Positions 27,003 to 37,002 are shown, counted from the first letter of the stretch. The stretch: DNA of 64,000 bases from JACKHO01 sp041398745 (GCA_041398745.1 JAWKUB010000008.1:1-64000); one strand, 5' to 3'. Notes: generated by a model from the letters alone, not told the origin. Translations and numbers: made by a program.

Positions 27003-27230
27003 TGATTGCTGAGCCTTGTGAGTGTCCGCAATCTGTCAGTATGTCTGCTGCACTTGCAAAGTGTTGATGGAATCTGGCCGAACGGCGTTGACACTTCTCG
27101 TTCACTCAAGAAGATAGTGAGCAGGGAGTAAACACCTCAGGCGGGGGGTGTGTTAATCATCCGGGAATTTGCAGGCAGGCGCGGTTCGTTAGCCAGATGT
27201 CTGCGAACTGTGCGGGGGGCAGAGGCTGCT

Positions 27231-28919
27231 ATGGGAAGCAATTCAGACACCAGTTGGCCAGGTGGTCCGTGTCCACAGTGCGGTGAAGAAATGCCGCCAC
27301 GTATGGTCCGGTGTCGATACTGCAAGTTCTCCCTTGAAGAGTCGACGGATGGCAACGGCGGCGGTAGTTTGGAAAGCCGGACTGCTCAGGAAGTTCCTGC
27401 TCCATCACCAACTCCTCCCGTGAAGCGTCCGAAGCAGGTCAGCAAGAAGCAATCGGTCTCTCGACCGCGCGCTGCACCATCTGCGGAACCGGTGCCCGAG
27501 TCAAATAAGGCTCCCGCGCCCGAACGCTCCACCACTGGTCCTGCGAATGGCAATCTACCAACGTCTGGCGCGGGATTGTCATTGGCGACTGGAATTACGA
27601 TTGCAGTCCTCCTGCTGCTCCTTGCTCCCCTAATGGTTTCGGGGCCAGTTCCTGGCGAGCCAAGTCCTTTGGTCGTGACTTGGCCGATGGTCCACTCAGG
27701 AGACGAACCGCACAATCTTGTGCTGTTAAACAGCTTCCTCAATGATGGCGACTTTGACGTTGCCAACAACTACGCCAACGTGCATCACGGCAAGTTGGAT
27801 GCGGGACGAAAGTTTGCCGGGTGGGCGCTCGATCATCATGTCACGTGGTATTGGCAAGACTATTACATCAACTGGTGGGAAGCGTACGAAATGGATGGCG
27901 CGAAATGGGAACGCGATGCAGCGGGGCATCCCATTCCGACGTTCCAGGCAGACTCCATCCACCGACCAGTCAGCGACCGAGAATACTCAAAGCACTCTCC
28001 AGGACTGGCGATCCTGCAGGCCCCGTTCTTGTTTCCATTTAGGGGGACATCGCTTTTGGAGGGTGCTGCGCTTGCGTTGACCGCGCTGACGACCTTTGCG
28101 GGTTTCTGGGGGTTAGTCGTGCTTATCAGGCCATACGTGAACGCACCTTGGCAGGCAGCCCTGACTGCGGCAATCGCGTATCTTGGATCGCCACTGTGGC
28201 ATTATGGCCGCACACTTTATGCAGAGCCAATTGCGGCGACACTGTTGGTCTGCGGCTATGCATTGGTATTGAGGAAGGATCAATACTTGATTGGGGGATT
28301 ACTGCTTGGAGCAATGGTGCTGCTCAAAGCTCCATTTCTCGTGCTGGCCCTTCCCCTGTTCGTTGATATTTTGTGGCGGCGCGACTGGTTGAATGCTGTG
28401 TTTCTTTGTCTGCCCTCGGCCGCGGCCATTGGTCTGGCGTTGCTCTGGAACATGCAAATGCGCAATGGCTGGTTCCACACGGCACAAAAATTTGAGGCGG
28501 GTAACTTATTTGCAGGAGGATTCGGTCTCTTGTTCTCCCCAACACATGGGTTGCTCCTGTTTGCTCCCCTGCTGTTCATTGTTCCCCTGTTCTTGCCGGA
28601 GTGGTTCAGGAAGCACAAACGAGACGCCCTGCTGATCTCAAGTTCCATCGTCAGCTTCTTTCTGCTGATGAGCCTCTATCGCAATTGGTGGGGGGGCGCT
28701 GTTTACTCCGCCCGCTATCTGGTGCCCATGTTGCCCTTGTTATTTGTTCCCATGGCAACAATTTGGACATGGGATATCAAGACTCAACGGCGCACTTTGT
28801 ACGTCGCGTTTACGGCCCTGATGCTGGTCTCCCTGTGCTTCTCCGGCATTGCAGCGTTCAGCTGCGAACATGTCGTTTCCAAGCATCCGCTGGCCGCATT
28901 AAAGTCAATCTTCCCTTAA
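27231..28919 (+). CDS. GT39/PMT-like membrane glycosyltransferase with N-terminal zinc ribbon
   Basis: The 562-residue product begins with a zinc ribbon (CPQCGEE...CRYC, residues 13-34), then a 90-residue Pro/Ser/Thr-rich linker. A multi-pass region of about eleven helices follows. The first outer loop after helix 1 has SGDEPHNLVLLNSFLNDGD, the acidic GDEPHxL motif of GT-C (PMT/ArnT-like) polyprenol-dependent glycosyltransferases, and then DVANNYANVHHGK. The C-terminal half has YRNWWGGAVYSARYLVPMLP, also typical of this group. It probably moves a sugar from a lipid carrier outside the membrane. A zinc ribbon on a GT-C enzyme is unusual. GGGGGGCAGAGG precedes ATG 27231. Confidence 0.75.
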   Translation: MGSNSDTSWPGGPCPQCGEEMPPRMVRCRYCKFSLEESTDGNGGGSLESRTAQEVPAPSPTPPVKRPKQVSKKQSVSRPRAAPSAEPVPESNKAPAPERSTTGPANGNLPTSGAGLSLATGITIAVLLLLLAPLMVSGPVPGEPSPLVVTWPMVHSGDEPHNLVLLNSFLNDGDFDVANNYANVHHGKLDAGRKFAGWALDHHVTWYWQDYYINWWEAYEMDGAKWERDAAGHPIPTFQADSIHRPVSDREYSKHSPGLAILQAPFLFPFRGTSLLEGAALALTALTTFAGFWGLVVLIRPYVNAPWQAALTAAIAYLGSPLWHYGRTLYAEPIAATLLVCGYALVLRKDQYLIGGLLLGAMVLLKAPFLVLALPLFVDILWRRDWLNAVFLCLPSAAAIGLALLWNMQMRNGWFHTAQKFEAGNLFAGGFGLLFSPTHGLLLFAPLLFIVPLFLPEWFRKHKRDALLISSSIVSFFLLMSLYRNWWGGAVYSARYLVPMLPLLFVPMATIWTWDIKTQRRTLYVAFTALMLVSLCFSGIAAFSCEHVVSKHPLAALKSIFP

Positions 28920-29091
28920 CGCTCTTGGCGAAGAGTCTCTCAAGCGAGCGGAGACTTCGTAGCTTTACCAACCCGCAACTAGTCGCTGATTCGCAAAATC
29001 ACTACAGGAGTTGGTGTTGGAGAATTCATCGTCTGCGAAATGACGTTATGTCGATGCCGGAAGTGAACGTTCATCATTCGGGAGAGAAAGC

Positions 29092-29682
29092 GTGGCTAGG
29101 CATCGCATTTGGGCACTTGGTTTGTGCGGGGCTTTTCTGGTGGCTGGTCTCGCGGCGGAAGCCCAGGCGGGGCCGGTATTCTTTCAAAAACGGTCGACGC
29201 TGACGCGGTGCGGTATCCCAAATTACGACTACCGAACTTCGTCTCCATCTGCGACGACGATTGTGTTGTCGGAACGTGCCGTCGGGCGAGTCGCCACTAT
29301 CAATGGCGCGATCACCAATCCACAAGTGGAAATTGGTCGTGATTTCATTATCGGCGACGCGCAATGCGGATCGCTCCAGCTCACGTCACTCTCAGGTCGA
29401 GCCACACCACAGCGAAGCTGCACAGTATCAGGACTGGTTACCCATACCGGCGGTGACGTTGGGCAACTGCTGGGAGGCAAAGTCCTCATTCGCATGGAAC
29501 TACTGACAGACGTCGCTGGTAACGGTGGTAATCCCTCAGTGATCGCATGCCAGGAATTTGACTGCTGGGTCAGACGCGGAGAGACCGAGACGCTTCAAAT
29601 GACCGTTATGGCCCCCGCAACCGTTACATTTGACCAAATCGATAGGATTCGTCTGATTGTCGAAGCCCACCCCAGCCGATAG
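29092..29682 (+). CDS. Secreted protein of unknown function, upstream of the secretin-like locus
   Basis: The 196-residue product starts with a GTG at 29092 (GGGAGAG just upstream) and a signal peptide (IWALGLCGAFLVAGLAAEAQA). The rest is beta-rich with small repeats such as VATINGAITNPQVEIG and GKVLIRMELLTDV, and has several Cys (CGIPNY, CSL, CTVSG, CQEFDCW) that could form disulfides in the periplasm. I recognise no family. It precedes the 29762 gene by 79 bp and the giant secretin-like gene by 900 bp on the same strand, so it may belong to that machine. Confidence 0.6.
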   Translation: MARHRIWALGLCGAFLVAGLAAEAQAGPVFFQKRSTLTRCGIPNYDYRTSSPSATTIVLSERAVGRVATINGAITNPQVEIGRDFIIGDAQCGSLQLTSLSGRATPQRSCTVSGLVTHTGGDVGQLLGGKVLIRMELLTDVAGNGGNPSVIACQEFDCWVRRGETETLQMTVMAPATVTFDQIDRIRLIVEAHPSR

Positions 29683-29761
29683 AACCGTCAGGCCATGTTT
29701 TGATGCGCGAGGGAGTTCACGCACGAGGGCCTGATGATTCGGTTAATTGGGGGGCCGAGGG

Positions 29762-30526
29762 GTGCGTCTATCATATCCTTTGTGCATGTGTGCTGCGCTG
29801 ATGGCGCTTGCAACACAGCCGCTATATGCACTGGAGCCGCGAGAAGCAGGCTTCAACGAACTCATTGTCATTGACCCCGGGCAACAAGAAAACGGACTAC
29901 CCACAGCAATTGTTGCCAATGGCCAGGTCGACATTCCACCAACACTGCATGTCCATCCGTACTTCTACAGTGGCGACAAAGAATATCAGGGGCCCATTCT
30001 GAACGGCGGGCCCACCATTGTGGTCGCCAAGCATCCCAAGTCGGGCGAGAAGCTCTACATCGACGCCATTCTACCTGCGGGAGCCCCCATCATCGCTTAC
30101 CGCGACGATGCCATTACCTACATCTATCAGGACCGTCGGGTCGTCGTTGAATTCAACGCGTTTCAACCTCACCGTGCCACCGTAAAGTATGTCGGCGGTC
30201 GCGGAGTAATCCGGAAGCTCTCGGAAAAGATGCAGGCTTCAAAAGCAAACATTGCGGCACTGAGCCGTCGTTCGCGACTGGTGACCGAGGTCAAGAAGCT
30301 GTCTGCCGACACAGGCAATCTGCTGAAGGGCAGCGCTGGTGTTGTAGAAAACATCGGTGCCGTCGCCGTTGAACGCACTCGTGCTGTCACGAAATTCGTG
30401 CCGGGTGTGCAGCTTCTGCAAAGTGCAGGCGAACAAGCCGATGAACGTGGCGCCACCGAAGAAGTGCGCCAAGCTGCGTTTGAACAACTGCAAAACGAAG
30501 TGCAATTCGGGCCAACCGTGCGATAA
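29762..30526 (+). CDS. Secreted protein of unknown function paired with the secretin-like gene
   Basis: The 254-residue product has a signal peptide (LCMCAALMALATQPLYA). A beta-rich domain follows (HVHPYFYSGDKEYQGPILNG, GEKLYIDAILPAGAPI, IYQDRRVVVEFNAF, about 50-155). An amphipathic helical tail runs from about 160 to the end (KLSEKMQASKANIAALSRRS, then ADERGATEEVRQAAFEQLQNE). I recognise no family. GTG 29762, behind a GAGGGG, is the likeliest start; a TTG 15 bp upstream is also in frame. Its stop is 48 bp before the giant gene start at 30575, so the two probably share a transcript and may assemble in the periplasm. Confidence 0.65.
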   Translation: MRLSYPLCMCAALMALATQPLYALEPREAGFNELIVIDPGQQENGLPTAIVANGQVDIPPTLHVHPYFYSGDKEYQGPILNGGPTIVVAKHPKSGEKLYIDAILPAGAPIIAYRDDAITYIYQDRRVVVEFNAFQPHRATVKYVGGRGVIRKLSEKMQASKANIAALSRRSRLVTEVKKLSADTGNLLKGSAGVVENIGAVAVERTRAVTKFVPGVQLLQSAGEQADERGATEEVRQAAFEQLQNEVQFGPTVR

Positions 30527-30574
30527 CGGTCCGGCACCACTCAGGATACAAAAGACTCCACGGAGGGTAGTCCT

Positions 30575-33500
30575 ATGCCACGGGCTTTCAATAAAAGTTG
30601 CTTGTTCGTCCTCACCACCAGCCTGCTGCTGGGGAATTTGGCGTTTGGTCAGAGCGTGAAGATTGCTGCACCAGAACCGGTGACGGTGGATGGGGTAATG
30701 CGTGTCCCGGCGGCGGACGGCGATGATACCGATGTCACATTGGAAGTTGTCAAATCAACCGGAGCAACAAAGCTCAAGAATGTGGTTGTCTCGCCAGGCA
30801 TTCGGATTCCAAATGCGACCTTCGCAGTCGACCTCACGTCCGGAGATGTGACAGCCGCAGATAATCCGCTGCCCATTCCAAAAGGTAACTACAACACGAC
30901 AATCAACCTCACGATCACTGCAACGTATCAAACTGGCAACTCAATGTTTGATACAACCACAGTCGAAAAGCTGATGGTTGATTCGGCCCCTCCCGAACCG
31001 AGCGCAGGCGAGCCATTCATTGAAGTCTTTCCAGGAGGAAGTGGCCGGGTCACCATTCGATTCGCCGACAACGATCTCGCCCGGACTGTCACGTCGAGTC
31101 AAATCGTAGTACAGCAGACTTCGAGGATCGATGGAACCGTCGTCACGGATTTCGATCCTGCTGTCACGATTCCACAAAGCGCCGATCCTGTCGTAGGCCC
31201 TCAGGGAAACGAACTCACGTTGGAATTCCGCAATCTAGGGCCCGGTGAATACACAATCACCTACAAAGGTTTGAAGGATCTCGTTGGAAATTCCCGTACG
31301 ACAGACGATGATCAAACTGATGGCCAGTTCATTGTTCGCGCCGGCCGACAACGTGGGAAGCAAGTTGAGTTTCCGCGCTTCCTTGATCCCGGTAACACGT
31401 CTGACGAATTCGACCCCGGTGACCTCGTCGATACGCGCGTGGTGCAGCTCTATTACTTCCGCGACGCACGACGCGTGGCCGAACTCATTAATCGTAATGT
31501 CCAGAGCCTGAACCAGGTGGGCTACGAGCAGGCTCAACGTTTTGCTCAGGACGCGCGCACTAAGGCAAACACCGCTGTCGATGAGCGGCGATACAAAGAG
31601 ACGGTTGCATATGAAGCCGCCCAGAAGACTCGCGAAGCTCAGCGCCAATTACAACAGGCGCAGCAAGAACTAGCGCAAGCGCAGCAGGACCAGGCGCAAA
31701 TCGCAGTCGAAGAAGCCAAGGTCAAGTATGCCCTCGACTCGTTCCGTGCTGATGGTTCAACCGGCGATGACGTCACGGCACAGGTAAGCAGCACAATTAC
31801 TGAACTGACGGAAGTCAACTCTCAAATTGCCAGTGCAAGCAGCACAGATCCCGACCTCCCTGACCTGAAGAATAAGAAGGCCGCACTTGAAACTCGCCTA
31901 CGGGCACTGCGTTCGCTGGAGACGCGGACTGCATTGCTGTCCTCTGAGAAGACGGCAATCGCGACTCGAATTACTAGCCTCCAAAATCAGCTCAATGAAC
32001 TGCCAACCCAAATCCAACAGTACCAGCAGGCAGAAATTGACACTCGCAACACGGTTGTCAAAGCAGAAGCGACCGAGCTTCGCGCTTCGCAGGAACAGTT
32101 CCGCCGTGAAGTGGCTGCGAGCCTCACCGATCCCGATACTTTCGTCGCCGGTAGGATCAGTTCGATCGATCCCGTGACTCAAGTGTCAATCTCCGTCGTT
32201 GGCACCTCCCGCCTGCAACTGCGTGGTCCCATCAAGGGAATCAACAAAATTCGTCGCATGATTCACCAAATCGACTCGCCCGTCGGACAGGTGAAAATTG
32301 GGATTCATACCGTCCAGGTTAACGGTGAGCATGGCGACCGGATGGACTTTGTTTACGAGAAAGTCAACAAGGAAATCGCTCACTCGCGGTTCCTCGTGAA
32401 TACGTCTGGACGCCTGTTGCGTCGCGCGGTTCAGGAAGTTGCCAACGAAGTCGCGATGGCGGTTGATCAGGGGGGAGCCATCATCCTTGACTGTCCACCG
32501 GCTGACCTTATCAGCATGTGCCAAGACCGCAACGCGGGATTCGCCACCTTGGATGGTGCGGTCATGACTAACCAAACCCTGCGTGACTGGCGATACCTCT
32601 ACGCGTTCTACGGGGCCGACTTCATTGACGAATTGCGTCGGATGGACTCGGAACTGCTGAACACCGAAAACAAAATGCTCTCGCTGCACTCGATGGATAC
32701 CATCAGCCTGGCGGGTGCCCTGTCAGTGGCCTCCCTGGCCGATCATCCCGTGCGGCAACAAATCCTGTTCCGCTTCCAGGAACTCATTGCCTCGGAACTG
32801 CCGGAACGGGAACGCGAATACGTCCAGGCCCTCACGCAAGTAGGTCGCCAAGGCAACCAACTCAGTTTCTTTCCTAACCGGGCCGCTAAGGTCGACGAGC
32901 GAAACGCCGAGGCCATCTACTTCAACGCCCAACGGACGTACCACTTCCCGAATACCATTACCTTCTTCAACGAAGCCATCCCCGGCCAGGGAACCCTCAA
33001 CCCCGTCCAATACTCCACCCTCAAACTCGCCCAGGCATTGAAAGCTCAGCTTGTAGCGGAGATGGAGTACCAGAATTTGGTTTTGGAGAGGTCGCTGTTG
33101 GAACAGAAGCAGGGGGAGACAGAGGATGTGCTTAGAAAACGTTTCGAGCAGTTACAGAACGCGTCAGAAACTGCATCAATCGCAGAGGCACATGCAGCAC
33201 GCACTGCTGTGACGTTCGTGTCGACATTTCTGGATGACTTTGTGAAAAAGTACCGGGATGCAATTCAAAGTTCACCGCCTCAGCAATTTCCCACGGAAAC
33301 GCTCACGAGGATTAATCAGTCTCTCAGTAGAATATCAATGTCCAAGGATACTCGTTATGCGCCCGATTCATTGGATCAGCTCATGCGAAATGTTGACGTA
33401 ATCCTTCGGGGAAACGGAGGGGCTGATGATATTGCTGAGGAGTTGCTCGCTTCGACCGGCATTCCAGCGAACGATGTTCTTATTCAGTCGATTTTTACGG

Positions 33501-34747
33501 CACTGGAACGGCATCTTCAAAAAGCGGAAGTCTGGAAATCATTGCAGACAGGCGTAGCGACATGGCGCGCGGCAAAGCTCCAGGGAACTGAGGCGCATGT
33601 ACGAGCTGAAGATGCGAAGTCAGCATTGGAAGAAGCTCAAGAACAACTCTTCGCGAAGCGACTGCTTGAGCAGTTCATGGATGAGCAGGAAGAGAAGTCT
33701 GTCGCGTTGATGGAAGCGTTGCGAGAACACTCTTCGAATGTCGATAACTACCTGAAAAGAGTCGCCATTGCTCTCGAAGACGACGTTCAGGCTCAATTCT
33801 ACGAGCCAGCCTTTCAACGGATTCGCCGCGTGTCTCGAACCTGGGACGTCACGCTCGGACAAATTGAAACAACTACTGTATTAACCAATAACCGGATGTT
33901 GGCCAAAGTAGATCCGGCCGCCACTTTCGAATTTGACCTTCCGCACCGGGACATTCTGTTGACCGAAGCGATGGGCGGTACGAAAGCACTCGTTGACGAA
34001 TATGGAAACCTGTTGAAAGATCCAACATTCCTGGCTGGAACCTCGGCGTTTGCTGGAATGCCACCAACAGGCGTCGTCGGCGACGACTCACCGATTACAG
34101 GCATACCAGGACTGGACCAAAATCCGAAGTTTGGTTCCGAGCTGGAAAAACTCATCCCCGATCCCGCGATTTACAAATTTGAAACGGGAACGGGATTTGA
34201 AATTCGCCCAATCATTCAGCCGGACGGACATTCCATCGTCTACACCTTCGACTATATGTACTCCACCAACGTGCGCGAACCGGTTCGCGCTGACGAAAAG
34301 CACTTGGGCCGCATCAAGCGACACTTTGTTCATACCGATGTGCAGACTAGCAGCTATGAACTCCGGGAAGTCAGTCGATATACGGTGGCACTCAAAGCGT
34401 CACGGACGGACCGCGGGGTACCACTATTTGAAGACATTCCAGGATTGGGGGTGCTTTTTCGACCGCTTCCAAGCCAGGAGTCGTCTTTGCAGACGAATAT
34501 CATCCTGGCAAGTTCAACGATTTACCCAACAGTTTTTGATCTCATGGGGCTTCGCTGGTCACCGTACGTCGACGACCTTGGTTCGACAAAACTGGTAGAC
34601 GAAAAGGAATCCCAGCGCTCGCGACGGGAGGAATTGAGAACTCAGCTGTTCGAAACTGTTCGCGACAAAGTCAACAGCAGAATTGGCATCCCGAAATCGC
34701 GACCCGCGGTGCGCTCCATGGAGGTTCCTGGGATCAGCATACCATAG
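30575..34747 (+). CDS. Giant secretin-like outer-membrane protein with split N-domain
   Basis: The 1,390-residue product begins with a signal peptide (LFVLTTSLLLGNLAFGQS). Residues 30-265 are beta-rich (Ig/cadherin-like, ending DLVGNSRTTDDD). A secretin N-domain strand-helix starts near 286 (VVQLYYFRDARRVAELINRN), is interrupted by a coiled coil of about 200 residues (Gln/Ala/Glu-rich), and resumes near 535 (VSISVVGTSRLQLRGPIKGI, MIHQIDSPVGQVKIGIHTVQ). A second helical, Glu/Gln-rich insert spans about 700-1140. The C-terminus ends like a secretin barrel: GFEIRPIIQPDGHSIVYTF, then GVPLFEDIPGLGVLFRPLP near 1280. Known secretins are 400-800 residues, so this form is very large. It could line a pore with a long periplasmic collar. 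The assignment rests on motifs, not on a search. Confidence 0.7.
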   Translation: MPRAFNKSCLFVLTTSLLLGNLAFGQSVKIAAPEPVTVDGVMRVPAADGDDTDVTLEVVKSTGATKLKNVVVSPGIRIPNATFAVDLTSGDVTAADNPLPIPKGNYNTTINLTITATYQTGNSMFDTTTVEKLMVDSAPPEPSAGEPFIEVFPGGSGRVTIRFADNDLARTVTSSQIVVQQTSRIDGTVVTDFDPAVTIPQSADPVVGPQGNELTLEFRNLGPGEYTITYKGLKDLVGNSRTTDDDQTDGQFIVRAGRQRGKQVEFPRFLDPGNTSDEFDPGDLVDTRVVQLYYFRDARRVAELINRNVQSLNQVGYEQAQRFAQDARTKANTAVDERRYKETVAYEAAQKTREAQRQLQQAQQELAQAQQDQAQIAVEEAKVKYALDSFRADGSTGDDVTAQVSSTITELTEVNSQIASASSTDPDLPDLKNKKAALETRLRALRSLETRTALLSSEKTAIATRITSLQNQLNELPTQIQQYQQAEIDTRNTVVKAEATELRASQEQFRREVAASLTDPDTFVAGRISSIDPVTQVSISVVGTSRLQLRGPIKGINKIRRMIHQIDSPVGQVKIGIHTVQVNGEHGDRMDFVYEKVNKEIAHSRFLVNTSGRLLRRAVQEVANEVAMAVDQGGAIILDCPPADLISMCQDRNAGFATLDGAVMTNQTLRDWRYLYAFYGADFIDELRRMDSELLNTENKMLSLHSMDTISLAGALSVASLADHPVRQQILFRFQELIASELPEREREYVQALTQVGRQGNQLSFFPNRAAKVDERNAEAIYFNAQRTYHFPNTITFFNEAIPGQGTLNPVQYSTLKLAQALKAQLVAEMEYQNLVLERSLLEQKQGETEDVLRKRFEQLQNASETASIAEAHAARTAVTFVSTFLDDFVKKYRDAIQSSPPQQFPTETLTRINQSLSRISMSKDTRYAPDSLDQLMRNVDVILRGNGGADDIAEELLASTGIPANDVLIQSIFTALERHLQKAEVWKSLQTGVATWRAAKLQGTEAHVRAEDAKSALEEAQEQLFAKRLLEQFMDEQEEKSVALMEALREHSSNVDNYLKRVAIALEDDVQAQFYEPAFQRIRRVSRTWDVTLGQIETTTVLTNNRMLAKVDPAATFEFDLPHRDILLTEAMGGTKALVDEYGNLLKDPTFLAGTSAFAGMPPTGVVGDDSPITGIPGLDQNPKFGSELEKLIPDPAIYKFETGTGFEIRPIIQPDGHSIVYTFDYMYSTNVREPVRADEKHLGRIKRHFVHTDVQTSSYELREVSRYTVALKASRTDRGVPLFEDIPGLGVLFRPLPSQESSLQTNIILASSTIYPTVFDLMGLRWSPYVDDLGSTKLVDEKESQRSRREELRTQLFETVRDKVNSRIGIPKSRPAVRSMEVPGISIP

Positions 34748-34758
34748 GTCGATTAGTG

Positions 34759-35685
34759 CTACAGTTTCTTAACGTCAATTGCAATGCACCTTTCCACTGC
34801 ATCACGTGTGTAAGAAACATCATCTCCTTTTGAGAAGACCTCATTGCCATTTTCATCGATGGGATTTCGGAACTCCAGTGTGCCAGGGTGATCAGCACAG
34901 TCCCCTTCCGCCGAACAGAAGGACAGCTGACCAGTGCTTGGCGAAATGTAGCCAAATCGCCTTACACGACCATTCGGTGATGTTTCGGTTGACGTACTTG
35001 AGACTTTCCCGACGCAAGGTCCGGCCGCCGCAAAACTCTCTAACGTTGGTGAGGGAATCTCTCGTCGACGGACTTTCCAAGCCGCGCGATCCCCTGTTTC
35101 AGGTGATGCGAGAAACTCCTGAAACTCCACTGTATCGCCGACTGCAAGGTTGCTGAAGGCGTCCTTGTCGTTCTCATCCTCATCACGTGGTTGAACGATC
35201 CAGCCACCTTTATCGTCTTTCTCAGAGAACGTTACGAAGGTTCGAGGATCGAGAGGTTGCTCGTGGTCATCTGTGGGAACAATCACGCCAAAGCGGCCCG
35301 CTTCGTGGATCTCGACGACCTTGCCAAGACTCAGCTTTGAAGTGCTTTCATATGCTTTTCTGACGCGGTCAGCGAGATCGCTATTTCCCGAAGTCACAAG
35401 GGTCGCACATTGAAGTCCTTCGCCTGGAGGTTTGTCACTAACCATGTACGAGACTTCATCGTCCTTCCAAAGGCAGTCCCAAGACAGTGAACGCAACGCC
35501 CGTTTCTGGAATAGTACAAGCTTTGGAACAGATTCCTTCAGTCCCTTCTTCTTTGCCTTTTTCTTTTTGATTGCTGAATCCGAATGTATCGGCTGAATCA
35601 ACCCATACTTCAAAGTTCGGTTGATTTCCAGAATGGTTCCCTTGAGAAGTCCCTTCTGACTACCTGTCGCTTTCTTCTTACCCAT
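34759..35685 (-). CDS. Protein with three cold-shock-like (OB-fold) domains
   Basis: The 308-residue product has a Lys-rich start (MGKKKATGSQKG) and three segments that begin like cold-shock domains. These are GTILEINRTLKYGLIQP (about 15-31), GKVVEIHEAGRFGVIVPTDD (about 120-139) and GKVSSTSTETSPNGRVRRFGYISPS (about 230-254). Each is followed by the pattern LxFRN/F-x-V...GDxVxF (for example AVGDTVEFQEFL). Cold-shock domains bind single-stranded RNA or DNA. The RNP1 motif KGFGFI is only partly kept (RFGVI, RFGYI), so binding may differ. Its stop is 11 bp from the stop of the giant secretin-like gene on the other strand. Confidence 0.65.
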   Translation of the reverse strand: MGKKKATGSQKGLLKGTILEINRTLKYGLIQPIHSDSAIKKKKAKKKGLKESVPKLVLFQKRALRSLSWDCLWKDDEVSYMVSDKPPGEGLQCATLVTSGNSDLADRVRKAYESTSKLSLGKVVEIHEAGRFGVIVPTDDHEQPLDPRTFVTFSEKDDKGGWIVQPRDEDENDKDAFSNLAVGDTVEFQEFLASPETGDRAAWKVRRREIPSPTLESFAAAGPCVGKVSSTSTETSPNGRVRRFGYISPSTGQLSFCSAEGDCADHPGTLEFRNPIDENGNEVFSKGDDVSYTRDAVERCIAIDVKKL

Positions 35686-35901
35686 GACCCTAGCCTCGCG
35701 TTAGAGAAGTGAATGTGAGCCCTTCTGCTCAACATCACGCTAACACGCTCATTGCCGCATTGTCAACGAATTGGCGTCTTTGGAGCGAATCTGAAAGCTG
35801 TTCGCAGTCGCTCATGGTTGCGTTTCCGGGCGGAAGTATTCAGGATCGGGGTTGGTTGTCATGCAGTGACGTAGTTCTCGGGAAAGTTGTAAGGAATTGA
35901 A

Positions 35902-37002
35902 ATGAGTGAGCAGGTGTGTCGGTGGGGAATTCTGGGATCGGCCGGGATTGCGCGCAAGAACTGGATGTCCATTCGGCTGAGTAACAATGCCAGCCTTGTG
36001 GCCGTGGCGAGCCGGTCGGTTGAGCGGGCGCAGCAGTTCATCGACGAGTGTCAGGCACAGGTTCCGTTTGCGAACGCACCCGAAGCTGTCGGTGGTTACG
36101 AAGAGCTCCTGCGGCGCGATGACATCGACGCCGTTTACATCCCGCTGCCGACGGGCATTCGTAAGGAATGGGTCATTCGTGCCGCCCAGGCCGGAAAGCA
36201 CGTGATGTGTGAAAAGCCGTGTGCCGACAACGCTGCCGATTTGCAGGAAATGATTTCCGCCTGCGAAGAGGCCGGTGTGCAGTTCATGGATGGCGTCATG
36301 TACATGCACAGCAACCGCATGGACAAAATGCGTGAAGTCATTGATGACGGAGTGAGCCTCGGCAAGCTCAAACGGATTTCGACTGCGTTCACATTCTGTG
36401 CACCTGATGACTTCGTTCAAGGAAACATCAGGGCGAACAGCGATTTGGAATCGCTCGGTTGCCTGGGTGATTTGGGCTGGTACACCATTCGAATGACACT
36501 CTGGGCGATGAAGTATGAAATGCCGCAGTGGGTGAGTGCTCGCATGCTGAGTACGTTCGCCCGGCCCGACTCTCCGCAGCCCGTGCCATCCGAATTCTCC
36601 GCCGAAATGGGATTCGCCAACGGTGTCTCTGCAAGCTTCTACAATTCGTTCCTCACTGAGCATCAGCAGTGGGTGCATCTCAGCGGTAACAAAGGATCGC
36701 TCCAGTTCTTCGATTTCGTGCTCCCTTATTACGGCAACCAGCTGGAGTTCGAAGTCCACAATCCCGTGTTCGCCATGGATGGGTGCTTCAACAATATGGA
36801 GCGGCATTCACGCACGGTCACCTTGCCTGAATACAGCAACGGAGCTCCCGGTGCGCAGGAAGTGAATTTGTTCCAGAACTTCTCCACCATTGTGCTCAGT
36901 GGTACGACCGTCTCGCACTGGCCGGAGATTTCACTGAAGACACAGCAGGTGCTCGACGCTTGCCTGAAGTCGGCGCTCGAAGGCAAGGTCGTCGAGTTGT
37001 AG
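35902..37002 (+). CDS. Gfo/Idh/MocA-family NAD(P)-dependent sugar oxidoreductase
   Basis: The 366-residue cytoplasmic enzyme has the Rossmann start RWGILGSAGIARKNWM, the DIDAVYIPLPTGIRKEWVIRAA strand, and the signature GKHVMCEKPCADN with catalytic Lys. The C-terminal beta-sheet domain binds a sugar. VIDAPDxF-like CAPDDFVQGNIR and the DLGWYTIRM segment with a His-poor active site suit sugar dehydrogenases or glycoside-oxidising relatives. A 59-bp gap separates it from the sialidase-SMP30 gene, so the two probably act on the same sugar. An opposite-strand frame of similar length is a shadow. Confidence 0.9.
   Translation: MSEQVCRWGILGSAGIARKNWMSIRLSNNASLVAVASRSVERAQQFIDECQAQVPFANAPEAVGGYEELLRRDDIDAVYIPLPTGIRKEWVIRAAQAGKHVMCEKPCADNAADLQEMISACEEAGVQFMDGVMYMHSNRMDKMREVIDDGVSLGKLKRISTAFTFCAPDDFVQGNIRANSDLESLGCLGDLGWYTIRMTLWAMKYEMPQWVSARMLSTFARPDSPQPVPSEFSAEMGFANGVSASFYNSFLTEHQQWVHLSGNKGSLQFFDFVLPYYGNQLEFEVHNPVFAMDGCFNNMERHSRTVTLPEYSNGAPGAQEVNLFQNFSTIVLSGTTVSHWPEISLKTQQVLDACLKSALEGKVVEL

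Noticed and set aside
35812..36807. Long minus-strand frame over the Gfo/Idh/MocA gene
   Set aside because: It mirrors the codons of a well-supported dehydrogenase and has no family motif.
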